Shown here: piece after piece, positions 23,401-36,170 of the stretch
Position numbering within the stretch: position 1 is the stretch's first letter
Layout: each line of letters begins with the position of its first letter
Source of the DNA: Lunularia cruciata
Taxonomy: Eukaryota > Streptophyta > Marchantiopsida > Lunulariales > Lunulariaceae
Length of the DNA: 64,000 bases
Reading direction: 5' to 3'
NCBI GenBank assembly: GCA_948567375.1
Contig: OX419756.1
Coordinates: forward strand, 39,224,552 to 39,288,551
Notes under the pieces: generated by a model
Told to the model about the DNA's origin: nothing
The model's database searches: none
The model's input: the letters and a program-made list of their open reading frames with translations, nothing else
Translations under genes and position numbers: made by a program

Positions 23401-26400
23401 ATAAGTCAAGTAAAACGCAACCCTGGACTTATCCATTCCCCTTTACCTGCGAGTTATTGATGAAGTGAATTTAGAGGCTACTTCTTGACAGCTTGTGACA
23501 TGTAAACACATTGACATGACGCCTTCTCAAACTAAAGTCAAACAAAGGTCAAAAAACAAACCTGGGATTTAGCAGAGACAGGGCACCAGCCTTCAGCCAC
23601 AAGGCACTTCGTTGTCACATCGATACTCAACATGTTCAAAGTATGATATACTGCCTTCTCCCGGCGCACCTGTTAGGAAACAGTTCCCAAGAATCAGTTA
23701 CTGCTGAAACAATATGGATATGAGATATGACAGCAGAAGCCGTTCCTCAAACGACAGATCAAAACTGAAACAATGTGTATAGTTTACATCAAAACTCGCA
23801 ACAACTTCACGGAGCAAAACAATAAATTTTTCACCTACCAAAAGAGTCCACTGTTCCAAATCGTATCCAATGGTAGTCAGCACATTGTCACGGTGGTGAG
23901 TTCCAGCAGCAAGTGTTTGTTGTAGCTCGTCCAACCTTGAGGAAACCTGCACATAAGTACGACGCGTGTGGGTTAGATGTGGGTAACTAATCCTGAGCAA
24001 TTCTGTGCAGCTTGCCTTTGGAGGCCATTTGAAGAGAACTTGATATCAAAGACTCCCTAGGCCTCATTCGAAGTACTTTAGCTTCAAAGACCTCAACAAA
24101 GAATTTCAATGAGCCCAAGGTAGCCACTAGGAAAGAACCCGGTGGACCAATATGTGAAGAAGTAAATATTGAAAAGCTGATGACAGAGAACAGCGGACCT
24201 GATGCTTAATTTGCCTCTGTCTGTTGGATTCCTCGGGGAAGGGATATCGGTTAGCTCCAAAGGCCTCACAAATCTTTGTAACCTTCAAGCGCGCCCTTTC
24301 TCCCGCAAAGAAAACAACAAAGACTACTTTCTCAACCTGCATTTCAGGGTGGCATTGACAAATAATCAGGCACAACAGTTTAATAAAGAGAGAAGGAATA
24401 ACGTGTAGACTAGCAACAATCTAGAAAGTGACAAGTTCGGCCCGTTGAAACTATTCGCAACACCTAACCTTCTCGCCACTTGCTGGATCGATGACTGGCT
24501 CATCGATAGCAGCCTGCTTAAGGAACATGTTTCCTCGAGTAGCACGGAAGAGAATGCGCTCAAATGCCAAAGCCTTCGACTTAGGAACGAGTCCTGACAC
24601 ATAGCCGAGTCTTACTTGCTTTGATGGCTCTACCTGCATCTCCTGTACGTTCCAGAAAGTTTTAATTCAAACTCATGAATCACAAGCCTTACTAATTCAC
24701 TACGAGAATAGATAGAAAATATTAAGCAAAGCTCCAGTACGCGGATATCTGAGTCTACTATTCATCACACCAACATAGTTGCTGACTAATTCAGCTCTAG
24801 TTCAGCTCTTCCACATATTCTATTTTAGGGACTTTTTAGTGCCGAGTGTCAAAGACCCTGAACTAGACATACTCCGCACCTGTTCAAGTAAAAGAGGTCT
24901 GTCCATGTCTTCACTTGAACTTGAGAGACTTTCAAGTTCACGTCGCTGAGCCTCTGACGCATTATCGCGAGCCGAGCTGAAAAATGCTCCCGCCTGCACA
25001 AAGGTCAAGTGGAATGCAGGTTAATGAAAAAGTACATTGGTAGCTTAGTCTGAAACGAATGTAATCACAATCGGAGCTTGCCAGAGAGTCTCCCTAAGAG
25101 CTCCAGTTTCCTATCTATTACACTGAACCTTTGTCACGAAACCGTGGCGACATGATTCTGACAATCAAAACAAGTTCATACTTCACAAAGGTACTGAGAA
25201 ATAAGACAAAATGTTCTAAACTTCGGCGTCAATCGAGAGAGACATCTAAGATACGTGTATTCTGATTCGACATCGAACGAATTAACCACTTCTGTAGTTC
25301 CCGGGAGAGAATATCGAAAGGGAATGGGAGAGCGAACTCAAATCTGAATTACAGACAACAAGCCAGACAACAGACCATAAATGGTTAAATCAGCTTGCTT
25401 TCCTCATTCAGCAGAGACACAAATCTGGGAAGAGAACAAGAATGAGCTGTCACCTTTTGTAGCACAAGATGAAGTTCGGTAAGTTCACTGTGAGTGCGCT
25501 TCAACTTCTCGCTGTTGGCAAGTATTTCCAGGAGCTCACTTTCGAGCTCGGAGAGTTTCACCTGCGACAATCAAAGCTCACTCGGTTTTAGGCGTCGAAA
25601 GCAGAATCATATCCGTAAGGTTAGTTATTCTTCCCAACGCGCTCCGTCTCCCACATACTCAAGGCATGTGGACAGAACCTAAATTTTCCAAAATAGATTC
25701 AGAGCACAAAGCCTAAACATTGATTGATAATTGAAATTCACAATACCTCGAGCTCATCAAGGTCGACATCGACCTCAACCTCGGGTTTGGCAGCAGGCGT
25801 GAGACCGGCTTTGGCGGTTTGATCTCTAAAATAACGCAATTTTCTTGCCATCTCACCACATCGCTTCACCTGAGAAAACGAAAAAAGGTTAGGTTTCAGG
25901 AGATTCAACAAAAAATGATAAAAGTCAGGAAGCTCGAGTTTGCAATGAATAGGGTACAATGAACCAATGGTCCGTATATAACTGCTCCCATTCAGATCTT
26001 GAGCATTCAACTGGGAAATGTGAGAACTCCTCGAAGCATACCTGGTTCGCATAAGTACGCTGAAAAGGGCTCTTGTCCGGATTAAGCTGCAACAACCGAG
26101 AACTCGTCTTAGAAGATATTCCATATGACTTGCCTCCTTATAAAATTTCATGACGTGCGCTCGGATCTACAAGGACATCCATATGTGGCGTGCTAACTCA
26201 CCGCCCCAAACTCGTGAAATACACCAAGATCTTCAGCTACTGATCAGGCATTATTGATAACAATCAACACCATCCGCAGACACGGTAGCTCGGTTTAACT
26301 GTTAGAAGATAAGACAACAGATCGTACAACCCTTGACACGAGCAAAAGCAAAAGCCAAGAAAGTTGGAAGATTCATCGTACATCCTTAAATTGCAAAAGC

Positions 26401-26504
26401 CCCAGCTCTGCCAAATATGTCACAGTATCGTGTGCAGACTCCGAGGGGATGATGAGTTGAACCAGGTTCATCTTCTGAGAGCGGAAAAGCTCCATTTGCA
26501 CCAT
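20428..26504 (-). CDS. VHA-a: V-type proton ATPase subunit a
   Basis: Eighteen exons on the minus strand: 26504-26382, 26086-26042, 25869-25747, 25561-25454, 24993-24880, 24642-24469, 24336-24199, 23946-23839, 23669-23562, 23332-23184, 23047-22894, 22595-22417, 22167-21958, 21826-21643, 21492-21409, 21177-20996, 20882-20823, 20632-20428. All are GT-AG and in phase, giving 815 residues with a TAG stop. Landmarks: N-terminal cytosolic arm ([31 protein letters not shown]), [12 protein letters not shown], then the membrane half ([51 protein letters not shown]). Arg723 in YLRLW matches the arginine essential for proton transfer (R735 of yeast Vph1). The protein is the large Vo membrane subunit that passes protons between c-ring and lumen at vacuole or trans-Golgi. 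An in-frame TGA seven codons upstream supports the chosen ATG. Confidence 0.93.
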
Positions 26505-27146
26505 CTTGTCTCCAATTCCAAATCAGCCTTGGAGAACCACACTAAAGCCCCAAAAGAATACAAAGCAAGTGGCCCTGAATTGGAAAATCCTGTAACTGAT
26601 ATCCTTACAGCGCCTCCCTTGTTGAAGATCTATTATAAACACACTCTCAAAATTGTTCGTTCGGAGAAGAGACCCTCATCTGATCATCCTCGCGATCCAT
26701 CCGAAGGCCTCCAACCCTCAACGAGAGAGAGAAAGGAGACACCAGCCAAGCCAGTTCTGACTTCTGAATTCTCTTCCTTCCTTCCTTCGCTCATCCAGAC
26801 AGAGAGATCAAAGAGTCCTCTCCCGAACGCTCTCTTTGATCCTATGATTGAGTGCCAATGACACAATCTTTGTATGAAACGCAGAACTTCCTTCCCTGGC
26901 TTCCCTCCCCCGCAATGGGTCGCTCTTCTCTTTGCTCTTGGCGCAAGCAGCTGCTGCTCCTCTCTTCTGCAGTGCTGTGATCCGCAGAGGAAGGGAGGGG
27001 ATGGGGTCACACCTTCAGCTATTCCTTTTCCAAAGGCTGCCTCAGCCCTCCTCACTTACCAACAGAAGGAACAGAGAGGGGCACCACCAGCCTGTCCGTC
27101 CCTCCCTCTCGACTGACGGACAGAGGATCGAACAAAAGAAGATGCC

Positions 27147-27164
27147 CACGTGGCACCTACGTGG
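27147..27164 (-). promoter_or_regulatory. Paired ACGT (G-box/ABRE-like) elements upstream of VHA-a
   Basis: CACGTGGC (27147-27154) followed by TACGTGG (27158-27164), about 640 bp upstream of the VHA-a start codon. Two ACGT cores this close form the usual ABA-responsive coupling in plants. The same octamer lies before the GST gene. Role in VHA-a control is inferred. Confidence 0.4.
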
Positions 27165-27479
27165 TGCATCCTCAAGACCAACACGATGCATCTCGCCAAC
27201 TATCTTGTACGCGCGCTGGCCCCGTCCACTTCGCCATCCACACTCTGTGCGTTAACGTTAACCACGTCCCGTGCTTTCCTTGGGCCTTTCTCCAGGAAGG
27301 ATTACGGTATGATCCGTGAATGCTTAATCCGCTGGTATTAGGGGTTTCAATTGCAGATTTTGCGGGAATGTTACGGGAGTGAAAGAGTTACCGTGAAAAT
27401 TTACGGAGTAGCCCGTCGTAACCACACGCAGTAGAATTAAATGAAGGTCGTGAAGTCGAAAACGAGAAGTTTCATGGGT

Positions 27480-27590
27480 CACCTCGTGAGGACACACCCA
27501 CCGCCCCATGTTACCCTTTTTATCTCTCCCTTGTACGGCTTGATGGGGTCTTCCCATCCTTCATTTTTCCTACGCGGTCGCCTTTTACTT
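27480..27590 (+). repeat. Short dispersed repeat, copy 2
   Basis: Same orientation and core (GCTTGATGGGGTCTTCCCATCC) as 8465-8575. The flanks extend the match on both sides. No coding content seen. Confidence 0.55.
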
Positions 27591-28357
27591 TCCGCGGAGG
27601 AGATTACAGCATCATTTGTAAATCGCTTTACAAAATCGTCACGGAATTTCGTAAGGGCCCAATTGAAACCTCTATTGTACCATTACGGTTCCCGGTCGGA
27701 ATGAAACTGGTCGAGTTTCATTCCTTCCCAGTGGGGATCAAACTTTCGATGTAGATGAAAAACATACCGGTCTAAACTTAATTCTACAAACTGCAAAACT
27801 GGTGTAGTAAGTGAGAGAGAAGAATGGAAAAATCCAAAGTAGGAACATCATCATTACCAAGGATGTTTGTTGCTCTTGTAGTTGAGGGGAGTAAGCGTTA
27901 TTCAATATTGCAGGAAACTTCCCCACCAATATCTTGGTGGGAGACATTTCCTCCTCGTTGCTCATCACATCCCATTGTCTTCAGGAGAACAAAGAGAAAC
28001 GGGAACAGAGTCTTGATGGACGAGACAGAAGGCCACTTCACATGGCTCATTGATGTCCGGCAATATTGACGTCCGTTAGCCTCCTAAGTACTGACGGAAA
28101 GAGTATCTTTAGGTATCCATGGGAGTGCAGCGGTCAGGCAATTAACCTGGACGGACGTCACATATCTAAACATACTTGCAATAACAGGTCACTTTGGAAT
28201 TATTAACTGGTGCTAACAGGTAACCAGTTTTCCTATTAGGGTATGACAAATAAGGGGTTCGGGACTTGCAAATCTCCATATCTTTTGCTTCTCACACTCG
28301 TTTTGAACAGAAAAGGGCTCATTGGATTCAGCTTTCAATACTCTTTCATATACTCAA

Positions 28358-29695
28358 GATGGATCTTTGTGATCTCATGTTTTTTTGGTTGATGGAGTCT
28401 AAACAGAAAATCTCTTGGAGTTAGCCACATTGTTGATGGGAGAAACATTTTTTGAACAAGAAGAAGATATTACACCAGAGTTCTGGAGCTAGTTCTTGAT
28501 GGCAAATAATTGTCTTTTGCTATCTCAAAGAGGAATACCAAGAGACTTCTGGGTGATACCAAGACAGTACACATGGTGGGAGATTGTTCACAAGCAAGTA
28601 TGTTCAATGGATTCAGACTTTCTAAACAATCATATGAGAAGTAGGTACCGAATGTCATATCAGAGTTTTAAGAGATTGGTTGATGAGATTGAAACACATG
28701 TGCCTACTATGTCTGAATGGCTATATGCTAGAAAAAGAGTGGAATTAGAAAAATGTGTAATTGTAGTTTTACACAAATTTGCACACAATTCACCATTGAG
28801 AACTCTTAGTGATCTGTATTGGCTTGGTGAATTGACTATAGTGAAGTACACTATAATTATAGTTGAGATGCTAGCAAACAAAGACAAAATATACTCTAAA
28901 TACATCAAATGGCCTACAGTAGTAGAATGTATTGAGAGCATGTCAAAGTTTGCACAAATATGTGGAATTCCACAAATCATTGGTTGTATAGATGGTACCC
29001 ATATCAAATTGAGAACCAAACCAGCTATGAGATTTTATCCTGAACACTATAGGAATAGACACTCAGATTACTCTGTTTTGCTACAAGGCGTTTGTGATGC
29101 GGATCTTTGGTTTTGGGACTTGTGTTGTATGATGCTTGGATCTGCTCATGATGCTGCACATTTACGACAGTCCAACTTATATCAGGCAATGGAATCAGGG
29201 ACAGCTCTCACTCAGCCAACACTCATTTTGCCACAAGAAAACCATACGATACAAGTGATTCCACCATTGATCCTTGGAGATACAACCTATCTATTATGTT
29301 AGTGGTTGTTGAAACGTTGGCATCGACATTCACATCAAGGACAACCTATGCAAAATGTATTTGACAACCATACATCAAAAGCACGTGTGGAGAATGCATT
29401 TGGTCAATTGAAAGGTAGATGGAGCATATTGAGGGACTGTCCAATGCGATTGGAAGTTGTTCCAAGAGTGACACTTGCATGTGCAGTACTACACAACTTT
29501 GTAATTCAACAAGGAGAACCATTACCTACAGACGTCAATGTAGTGGATGAGCATACGAATGGAGCACATATTTTGCCACTCCCAAGATCTGTAGCAGATA
29601 AATGGAGTACATATAGAGGTGAATTAGTAAGAGCAGCTTTGTACAAGCAATTCAAAAGTACTCATGCTCATCTAGATATAGTAAATGTCATTTGA
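28358..29695 (+). pseudogene. PIF/Harbinger transposase, copy A (one in-frame TAG)
   Basis: The main open part runs from 28496 to 29302 (268 codons), hits TAG, and resumes in the same frame to 29695. Domain signs: IIGCIDGTHIKLR (first Asp of the DDE triad), VCDADLWFWDL (second Asp), ILGDTTY, and ARVENAFGQLKGRW (Glu). LHNFVIQQGEPLP closes the nuclease fold. The upstream start (ATG 28358) is out of frame with the body, so the 5' end is also damaged. In copy C the stop position is CAG (Gln). Such enzymes cut and paste the element with help from the Myb-like partner. Confidence 0.85.
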
Positions 29696-29715
29696 GAGTG
29701 AAGCTATTTACTTAC

Positions 29716-30781
29716 TCAAGATGGTGGTCCACTTTGGTTGTTTTTCAAGATTTCAAGCTCCATACGTTTTAGTTCAAGCATTTGGCTCATTAAATCCATC
29801 TTGTGTTGTTCTTGAACCATCATCAAGTCAAATTTATGATCTTCCTGCCAGGATCTCTTCTCATTTGCTTCCTTCACTACTTGAGTAAATTCAAGCATAC
29901 ACTTCTGCATTTCGTCTTCACCTTCTTTTGATACTCTTCACGTTTTGTTACGTTGCCCAACAACACCAGGTTGAGCACAAGCTTTTGTCTTGAGATTGAT
30001 TGTGGCCTGATTACCAATTGTCTCTAGAGAAGGTGTAGAGACTTGTGGTGTTTCCTTCTCATCATCAGATATCAAAACATCCATATATGATTGTTCAGTT
30101 TGATTTATATGAGATGCTTCCTCACTCCCATCAATAGTTTCATCAGTCAAGTCTACAAACCCTCTCTCACTAGTTATTAAAGTGTTAATACCACAATCAC
30201 ATGCTCATGGAATGCCTTGTTCTTTGGGTGAACCGCCTCTAATTCTATGCATTTGTTTATAGAACTCCCATGAACTTGGTTCTACGCCTGTGGTTTGTTT
30301 TCCTTTCTCAACCCTATATTTTTTAACTAGACCATCAAGCTTGTTCCTGAGAATATGTGGCTCATAAGGTGGTTTTATATTGATAGCTTCACTAAACCTA
30401 TTAGCAAATACCTTCCATTGATCCTGACTTACATTGCCTTGGTTACAATGATTAAAATAAATGTCTTCATACATATCCAAAAAAAGCCTCACATGATTAG
30501 AAATCCACTCCACTTTAGCCTTCTTTGGAATGGAAACACCTATAAATACAATTGACAACAGTAGATAAATAATCAACATACTATTATTTTAGAATAATAT
30601 TCCAATCTACATATGAAATAGTCAAAATCATACCTCTCACAAGAGCATCCTTTGATGATGAATTTTTCTTTTTTGCACCAAGCTTCTTCTTGGATTGAGC
30701 CTGCAAATCTTTCACCAATGTAATTGGTTCCATAGGTGGAAGAGCTCCCAAAAAATTCTCATTCTATACAATCTCTTCCAT
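29716..30781 (-). pseudogene. Myb/SANT-like Harbinger accessory protein, copy A
   Basis: Minus strand. A short first exon (about 30781-30637, Lys-rich, KKKLGAKKKNSSSKD) precedes an AT-rich intron ending ATTTATAG. The Myb/SANT-like DNA-binding domain of plant PIF elements follows (WISNHVRLFLDMYEDIYFNH, LDGLVKKYRVEKGKQTTG, WEFYKQM; about 30540-30230). Then come an acidic linker and a C-terminal coiled coil (MQKCMLEFTQVVKEANEK...). The first exon contains a TAG stop absent from copy C, and a TGA after GGSPKEQGIP is present in both copies. The partner protein normally binds element ends and brings in the transposase. Confidence 0.7.
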
Positions 30782-31320
30782 TCTGCTGCACAAAATTCAA
30801 AAAATATACATGGAAAACTTTGGTTTGATAGAGAAATTTCATCTCACCAATGTCACTGCAATATTAATCTATTGTCTTTAGTTTCAAATCACACATGACA
30901 AGCATTGCATAACCTTCAATTCAAGCTATAGAATAGCCCAACATGTCCAGAAATGAAAAAGTTATGATATATTACATACCTGATCAATCTCGAAGGTCAA
31001 AAATCAAAACCCTAGTAATGTTTGCTTGGAAAGTTGATATGTTTGCTCTCAAGAAAACTCAACCTGTCATAGAATGGGACATTTGTAAACTTTATTTCCC
31101 GTTGTATCACCCAACCCATTAACCTAGAAAATTTCCCGTTCAAGGGACTCAAACGGAGCACGAGACGGAGCAAAAGTTGCTTAACGTATAAGCTCCGGTT
31201 GAGGGCTTGAACGTCAGGCAGACCTGACGTGCGCATGAGCTCCAGCAGATTTATTGCTGTTGTGTTTTGTCTTTTAGGGGGCTGCCGGAGCCCAAAAGAG
31301 CCATGTGAATTGCCTAAGAG

Positions 31321-32119
31321 GGCCACTTCAAATGGCTAAATGATGTACGTTAGTTTTGACTTTTGACAGACTCTAAAACATTGACGGAAAGAGTATCATC
31401 ATGTGTCCATGGGAGTGCATAGGTCCGGCAGTTAATTTGGACGTACGTCAACTTCATATGTATACTTGTGATGGCAGGTCACCTTGGATTATTGATTGGC
31501 GCTAATAGGTAACCAGTTCTCAAACTAGGTAACGTAAAGTAAATAGTTTAGGGTTTGCAAATCAATATGTTTGTTTTTTACAGTCATTTTTAACAAAGGA
31601 GTGCTCATCAAATTTAGCTTTTAATTTTCCTATATATAGATGAATTTTTATGATTTCATATTTTTGTGATTAATGGAGTTTCAAACAGAAAATCTTATGG
31701 AATTAATCACATTAGTAAGGGGAGAAAAGATTTATGAACAAAAAGAAGATATTACACCCGAGTATTACAAGAACTGGTTCTCATTGACAAACAATTTCTT
31801 TTTCTATCTCAAAGAAGAATATTAATAAAATGCTTTCATTCTTAAGGCACACATGACCAACATTGAATAACAGTCCAAAAATGGAAAAAGTAAAACATAT
31901 TACATCTACATCCAGTCTCGAAGGTCAAAAATTAAAATTGAAGATGTTTTTGCTTGGAAAGAATAAAGACTCAATCTCGCAAAGACTGGAAGTCAAAAAG
32001 TTCTTTCTCGAGATAATTTAAACTTGTCATAGAAAGGGAATTCTGATTGTTCTATTGCAAGTTGTATCACCCGACCCACTAATCTAGAAAATACTTGGTT
32101 CGAAAGAGCTCAAACAGAA
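31321..32119 (+). mobile_element. PIF/Harbinger copy B: MITE-like internal deletion derivative
   Basis: About 0.8 kb. The left part matches the first ~490 bp of copies A and C (31321-31810). It then jumps to right-end sequence (about 31840-32110, matching 30890-31150 of A) and stops before the outermost right terminus. Both genes are gone. It lies head-to-tail between A and C, a typical non-autonomous derivative. Confidence 0.7.
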
Positions 32120-32648
32120 GGCTACTTCACATGGCTCATTGATGTCCTGCTGTATTTTTGTACGTTAGCCTTCTAAGCACTAACGGAAAGAGGATCTTTA
32201 GGTGTCCATGGGAGTGCAAAGGTCTGGCAATTAACTTGGACGTAAGTCACACATATAAACATACTTGCAATGACATGTTACTTTGGATTATTACTTGGTG
32301 CTAACAGGTAACCAGTTTTTCTATTGGAGTATGACAAGTAAGGAGTTTGGGACTTGAAAATGTCTATATTTTTAGCCTCTCACACTTGTTTTGAACAGAA
32401 AAGTGCTCATTGGATTCAGCTTTCAGTCCTCTTTCAATATTCAAGATGGATTTTTGTGATCTCATGTTTTTCTGGTTGATGGAGGTTAAAACAAAAAATC
32501 TCTTGGAGTTAGCCACATTGTTGATGGGAGAAACATTTTCTGAACAAGGGGAAGATATCACACCATAGTTCTGAACAAGAGGAAGATATTACACCAGAGA
32601 TCTGAACAAGAGGAAGTTATTACACCAGAGTTTTGGAGCTCGTTCTTG

Positions 32649-33705
32649 ATGGCAAATAATTGTTTTTTGCTATCTCAAAGAGGAATACCAAGAGACTTCT
32701 AGGTGATACCAAGACAGTAAACATGGTGGGAGATTGTTCACAAGCAAGTATGGTCAATGGATTCAGACTTTCTAAACAATCATATGAGAAGCAAGTACCA
32801 AATGTCATAAAGAGTTTTAAGATATTAGTTGATGAGATTGAATCATATGTGCCTACTATGTTTGAATGGGTATATGCTAGAAAAAGAGTGGAGTTAGAAA
32901 AATGTGTAGTTGTAGTTTTACATAGATTTGCACACAATTTACCATTGAGAACTCTTAGTGATCTATATTGTCTTGGTGAATAAACTATAGTGAAGTACAC
33001 TATAATTATAGTCAAGATACTAGCAAACAAAGACAAAATATACTCAAAATACATCAGATGGCCTGTAGTAGAAAAATGTATTGAGAGCATGTCAAATTTT
33101 GCACAAATCTATGGAATTACACAAATCATTGGTTGTATAGATGGTACATATATCAAATTGAGAACCAAACAAGCTATGAGATTTTATCCTAAACACTATA
33201 GGAATAGACACTCATATTACTTTGTTTTTAGCTACAAGGTATTTGTGATGCGGATCTTCAGGTTTGGGACTTGTGTTGTACAATGCCTAGATCTACTCAC
33301 AATGCTGCACATTTACGACAATCCAACTTATATCAGGCAATGAAATCAGGGACACCTCTCACTCAACCAACACTCATTTTGACACAAGAAAACCATACAA
33401 TACAAGTGATTCCACCATTGATCCTTGGAGATACAACCTATCCATTATGTCAGTGGTTGTTGAAACTTTGGCATCAACATTCACATCAAGGACAACCTAT
33501 GCAAAATGTATTTGACAACCATACATCAAAAGCACGTGTGGAGAATGCATTTGATCAATTGAAAGGTAGATGGATCATACTGAGGGACTGTCCAATGAGA
33601 TTGGGAGTTGTTCCAAGAGTGACACTTGCATGTGCAGTATTGCACAACTTTGTAATTCAACAAGGTATACCATTACCTACTGACATCAATGTAGTGGATG
33701 TATGA
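32649..33705 (+). pseudogene. PIF/Harbinger transposase, copy C (frameshifted)
   Basis: Aligns along its length to copy A but is split over three frames (32660-32983, 32990-33343, 33271-33705) by a stop and indels. It keeps IIGCIDGTYIKLR, PPLILGDTTYPLC-Q-W with CAG where copy A has TAG, and ARVENAFDQLKGRW. Not functional as it stands. Confidence 0.8.
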
Positions 33706-33862
33706 ATAGAGCACATATTTTGCCACTCCCAGGATTTGCAACAGACAAATGGAGTATATCTAGAGGTGAATTAGTAAGAGCAGCTTTGTACAAGCAATTC
33801 AAAAGTACTCATGCTCATCTAGATATAGCAAATGTAGTTTGAGAGTGAAGGTATCTACTTAC

Positions 33863-34912
33863 TCAAGATGGCGGTCCATGTTGGTTGTTTTTCAAGATTT
33901 CAAGCTCCATACATTTTAGTTCAAGCATTTGGCTCATTAAATCCATCTTGCATTGTTCTTGAACCATCATCAAGTCAAATTTATGATCTTCTTGCAAGGA
34001 TATCTTCTCATTTGCTTCCTTCACTACTTGAGTAAATTCAAGCATACACTTTTGTATTCCATCTTCACCTTCTTTTTGATACTCTTCATGTTTTGTTACG
34101 TTGCCCAACAACACCAGGTTGAGCACAAGCTTTTGTCTTGAGATTGATTGTGGCCTGATTACCAATTGTCTCTAGAGGAGGATAAGAGACTTGTGGTGTT
34201 TCCTTCTCATCATCAGATAGCAAAACATCCATATATGATTGTTCAGTTTGATTTATATGAGATGCTTCCTCACTCCCATCAATAGTTTCATCAGTCAAGT
34301 CTACAAACCCTCTCTCACTAGTACCACCATCACATGCTCATGGAATGCCTTGTTCTTTGGGTGAACCACCTCTAATTATGTGCATATGTTCATAAAACTC
34401 CCATGAACTTGGTTCTAGGCCTGTGGTTTGTTTTCCTTTCTCAACCATGTATTTTTTGACTAGACCATCAAGCTTGTTCTTGAGAATCTATGGCTCATAA
34501 GGTGGTGTTATACTGATAGCTTCACTGAACCTATAAGCAAACACCTTCCACTGATCTTAACTTACATTGCCTTGGTTATAATGATTAAAATAAATGTCTT
34601 CATACATATCAAAAAAAGCCTCACATGATTAGAAATCCACTCCCCTTTAGCCTTCTTTGGAACAGAAATACCTGTAAACAAAATTGACAACAATAGACAA
34701 ATAATCAACATACTATTATTTTAGAATAGTATACCAATCTACATATGAAATAGTAAAAATCATACCACTCACAAGAGCATCCTTTGATGATGAATTTTTC
34801 TTTTTTGCACCAAACTTCTTCTTGGATGGAGCCTACAAATCTCTCACCAATGTATTTTTTCCATAGGTGGAAGAGCTCCCAAAACGTTCTCATTATGTAC
34901 AATCTCTTCCAT
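33863..34912 (-). pseudogene. Myb/SANT-like accessory gene, copy C
   Basis: Minus-strand homologue of the copy A gene: first exon from about 34912 (no TAG; CAT instead), a damaged Myb/SANT domain with several stops, the acidic block (MTDETIDGSEEASHINQTE, 34298 down) and the coiled-coil end (34165-33863). More decayed than copy A in the DNA-binding part. Confidence 0.65.
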
Positions 34913-35403
34913 TCTGCTGCACAAAATTCAAAAGATATACATGGAAAAGTTGATTTGATAGAGAACTTTCATCTCACTAATGTCACTACAATATTAATCT
35001 ATTGTCTTCAGTTTCAAATCACACATGACAAGCATTTTATAACCTTCAATTCAAGCTATAGAATAGCACAACACGTCTAGAAATGAAAAAGTTATGATAT
35101 ATTACATATCTCATCAATCTAAAGGTCAAAAATCAGAACCTTGATATGTATGCTTGGAAAGTTGATATGCTTGCTCTTGGGCAAACTAAACCTATCATAG
35201 AATGGGACTTTTGAAAGTTGTATTGCCCATTATATCATACAACCCATTAACCTAGAAAATCTCCCGTTTGAGGGACTCAAACTGAGCTAGAATTGCTTGA
35301 CGTGTAAGCTCCGGCTGAGGGTTTGAACGTCAAGCAGACCTAACATGCGCATGAGCTCTGGCAGATTTATCACTATTGTAATTTTTCTTTTAGTGTGTTG
35401 TTG

Positions 35404-36134
35404 TGTAATACTCCAAGGACAAGAAAAGAGAGAAAACACAAATTGCACACTCAAACATTCGATGCCCCAAAGGAGCACCTTCTCTTTATTATATAGACAA
35501 AGAAGATCTCCTCCAAGGAAGCTCCACCATAGGATTAGGGACACAAATAGGTGACATGTCAGCAAGCTCCACCCTTGGATTACTTACTTGGATGGGTGAC
35601 ATGTCTGGTCTAGGTCCTATCTAGTTGGTCAAACAAGCTTTGACCAGAGGGAATCTTTTAGGGAATCTTCTTGTATGAATCTCAGAATCACGTAAGGTAC
35701 CATTGGAAAGCTCTCAACGAGACAAAGCAGGGGGAGAGAAGGCCAAATTTTCCTCCATTTGGGGGGGGGGCCTGCACATTTTTGAGTCCTAATTCATCCA
35801 TTTCGGCCTCTGAAATTGCCTTCAAAGATTTTAGGCATATTTTGGTTCCTACTCTATTAGTAGAAGTCCCCTTTTGGTAAACTCTTTCTGATCTGTTTAA
35901 TCTATCATGTGTAACATCCTTCCAGATGTTACCAAACCAATTCTCACCTTTAAATCATGTCTAACTATTGGTTCTAAGGTTCTCAAGTCCATTTCAATTT
36001 CTGCCCTATTAGTAGAAGTACTCTTTTGGTGATACTTCTATCTTATCTATTTTGACCATCATGTATAGCATCATTCTAGATGTTACCAAATCAAATTTCA
36101 CATCTAGATCATATGGCTAGCTCTTGGTATTACA
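35404..36134 (+). mobile_element. Solo LTR (family S) in PIF copy C
   Basis: 731 bp, TGTAATACTCC ... GGTATTACA, flanked by perfect 5-bp duplications TGTTG (35399-35403 and 36135-36139). Related in reverse orientation to 45353-45935. Contains a G10 run (about 35761-35770) and a TATA-like TTATATAGAC. No coding sequence. Confidence 0.88.
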
Positions 36135-36170
36135 TGTTGGAGCCCAAAAGAGCCATGTGAATTGCATAAG

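Larger units (their letters stand above)
26505..28030. other. VHA-a upstream region and spacer to the transposon array
   Basis: Contains the VHA-a promoter and 5' UTR (transcribed leftward), a G-box pair at 27147-27164 and the second copy of the short repeat seen near 8500. Open frames here (26364-26861, 26684-27055, 26874-27116) overlap on opposite strands and show no domain. No further gene is supported. Confidence 0.5.
28031..31320 (+). mobile_element. PIF/Harbinger element, copy A (near full length)
   Basis: About 3.3 kb with imperfect inverted ends: GGCCACTTCACATGGCTC at the left, and the reverse complement of the right end reading GGCAATTCACATGGCTC. It carries the two genes of the superfamily in tail-to-tail order: a DDE transposase on + and a Myb/SANT-like gene on -. 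The right end directly abuts the left end of copy B at 31321. I could not confirm a 3-bp target duplication. Confidence 0.75.
32120..36170 (+). mobile_element. PIF/Harbinger copy C, interrupted by a solo LTR
   Basis: Left end GGCTACTTCACATGG at 32120; the right end ...GAGCCATGTGAATTGC is near 36150-36166. Gene order is as in copy A. The right arm is split by a solo LTR (35404-36134); removing it and one TGTTG restores a sequence parallel to copy A near 31270-31290. A short direct duplication (GAACAAGAGGAAG motif, three times, 32541-32615) lies before the transposase. Confidence 0.72.

Noticed and set aside
26203-26247. Possible alternative VHA-a exon reading [12 protein letters not shown] before a good donor, resembling the N-terminal LGLLQFKD segment.
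   Set aside because: Exon 26504-26382 already supplies that segment and splices in phase to 26086. The candidate has no in-phase upstream partner and would duplicate the segment.
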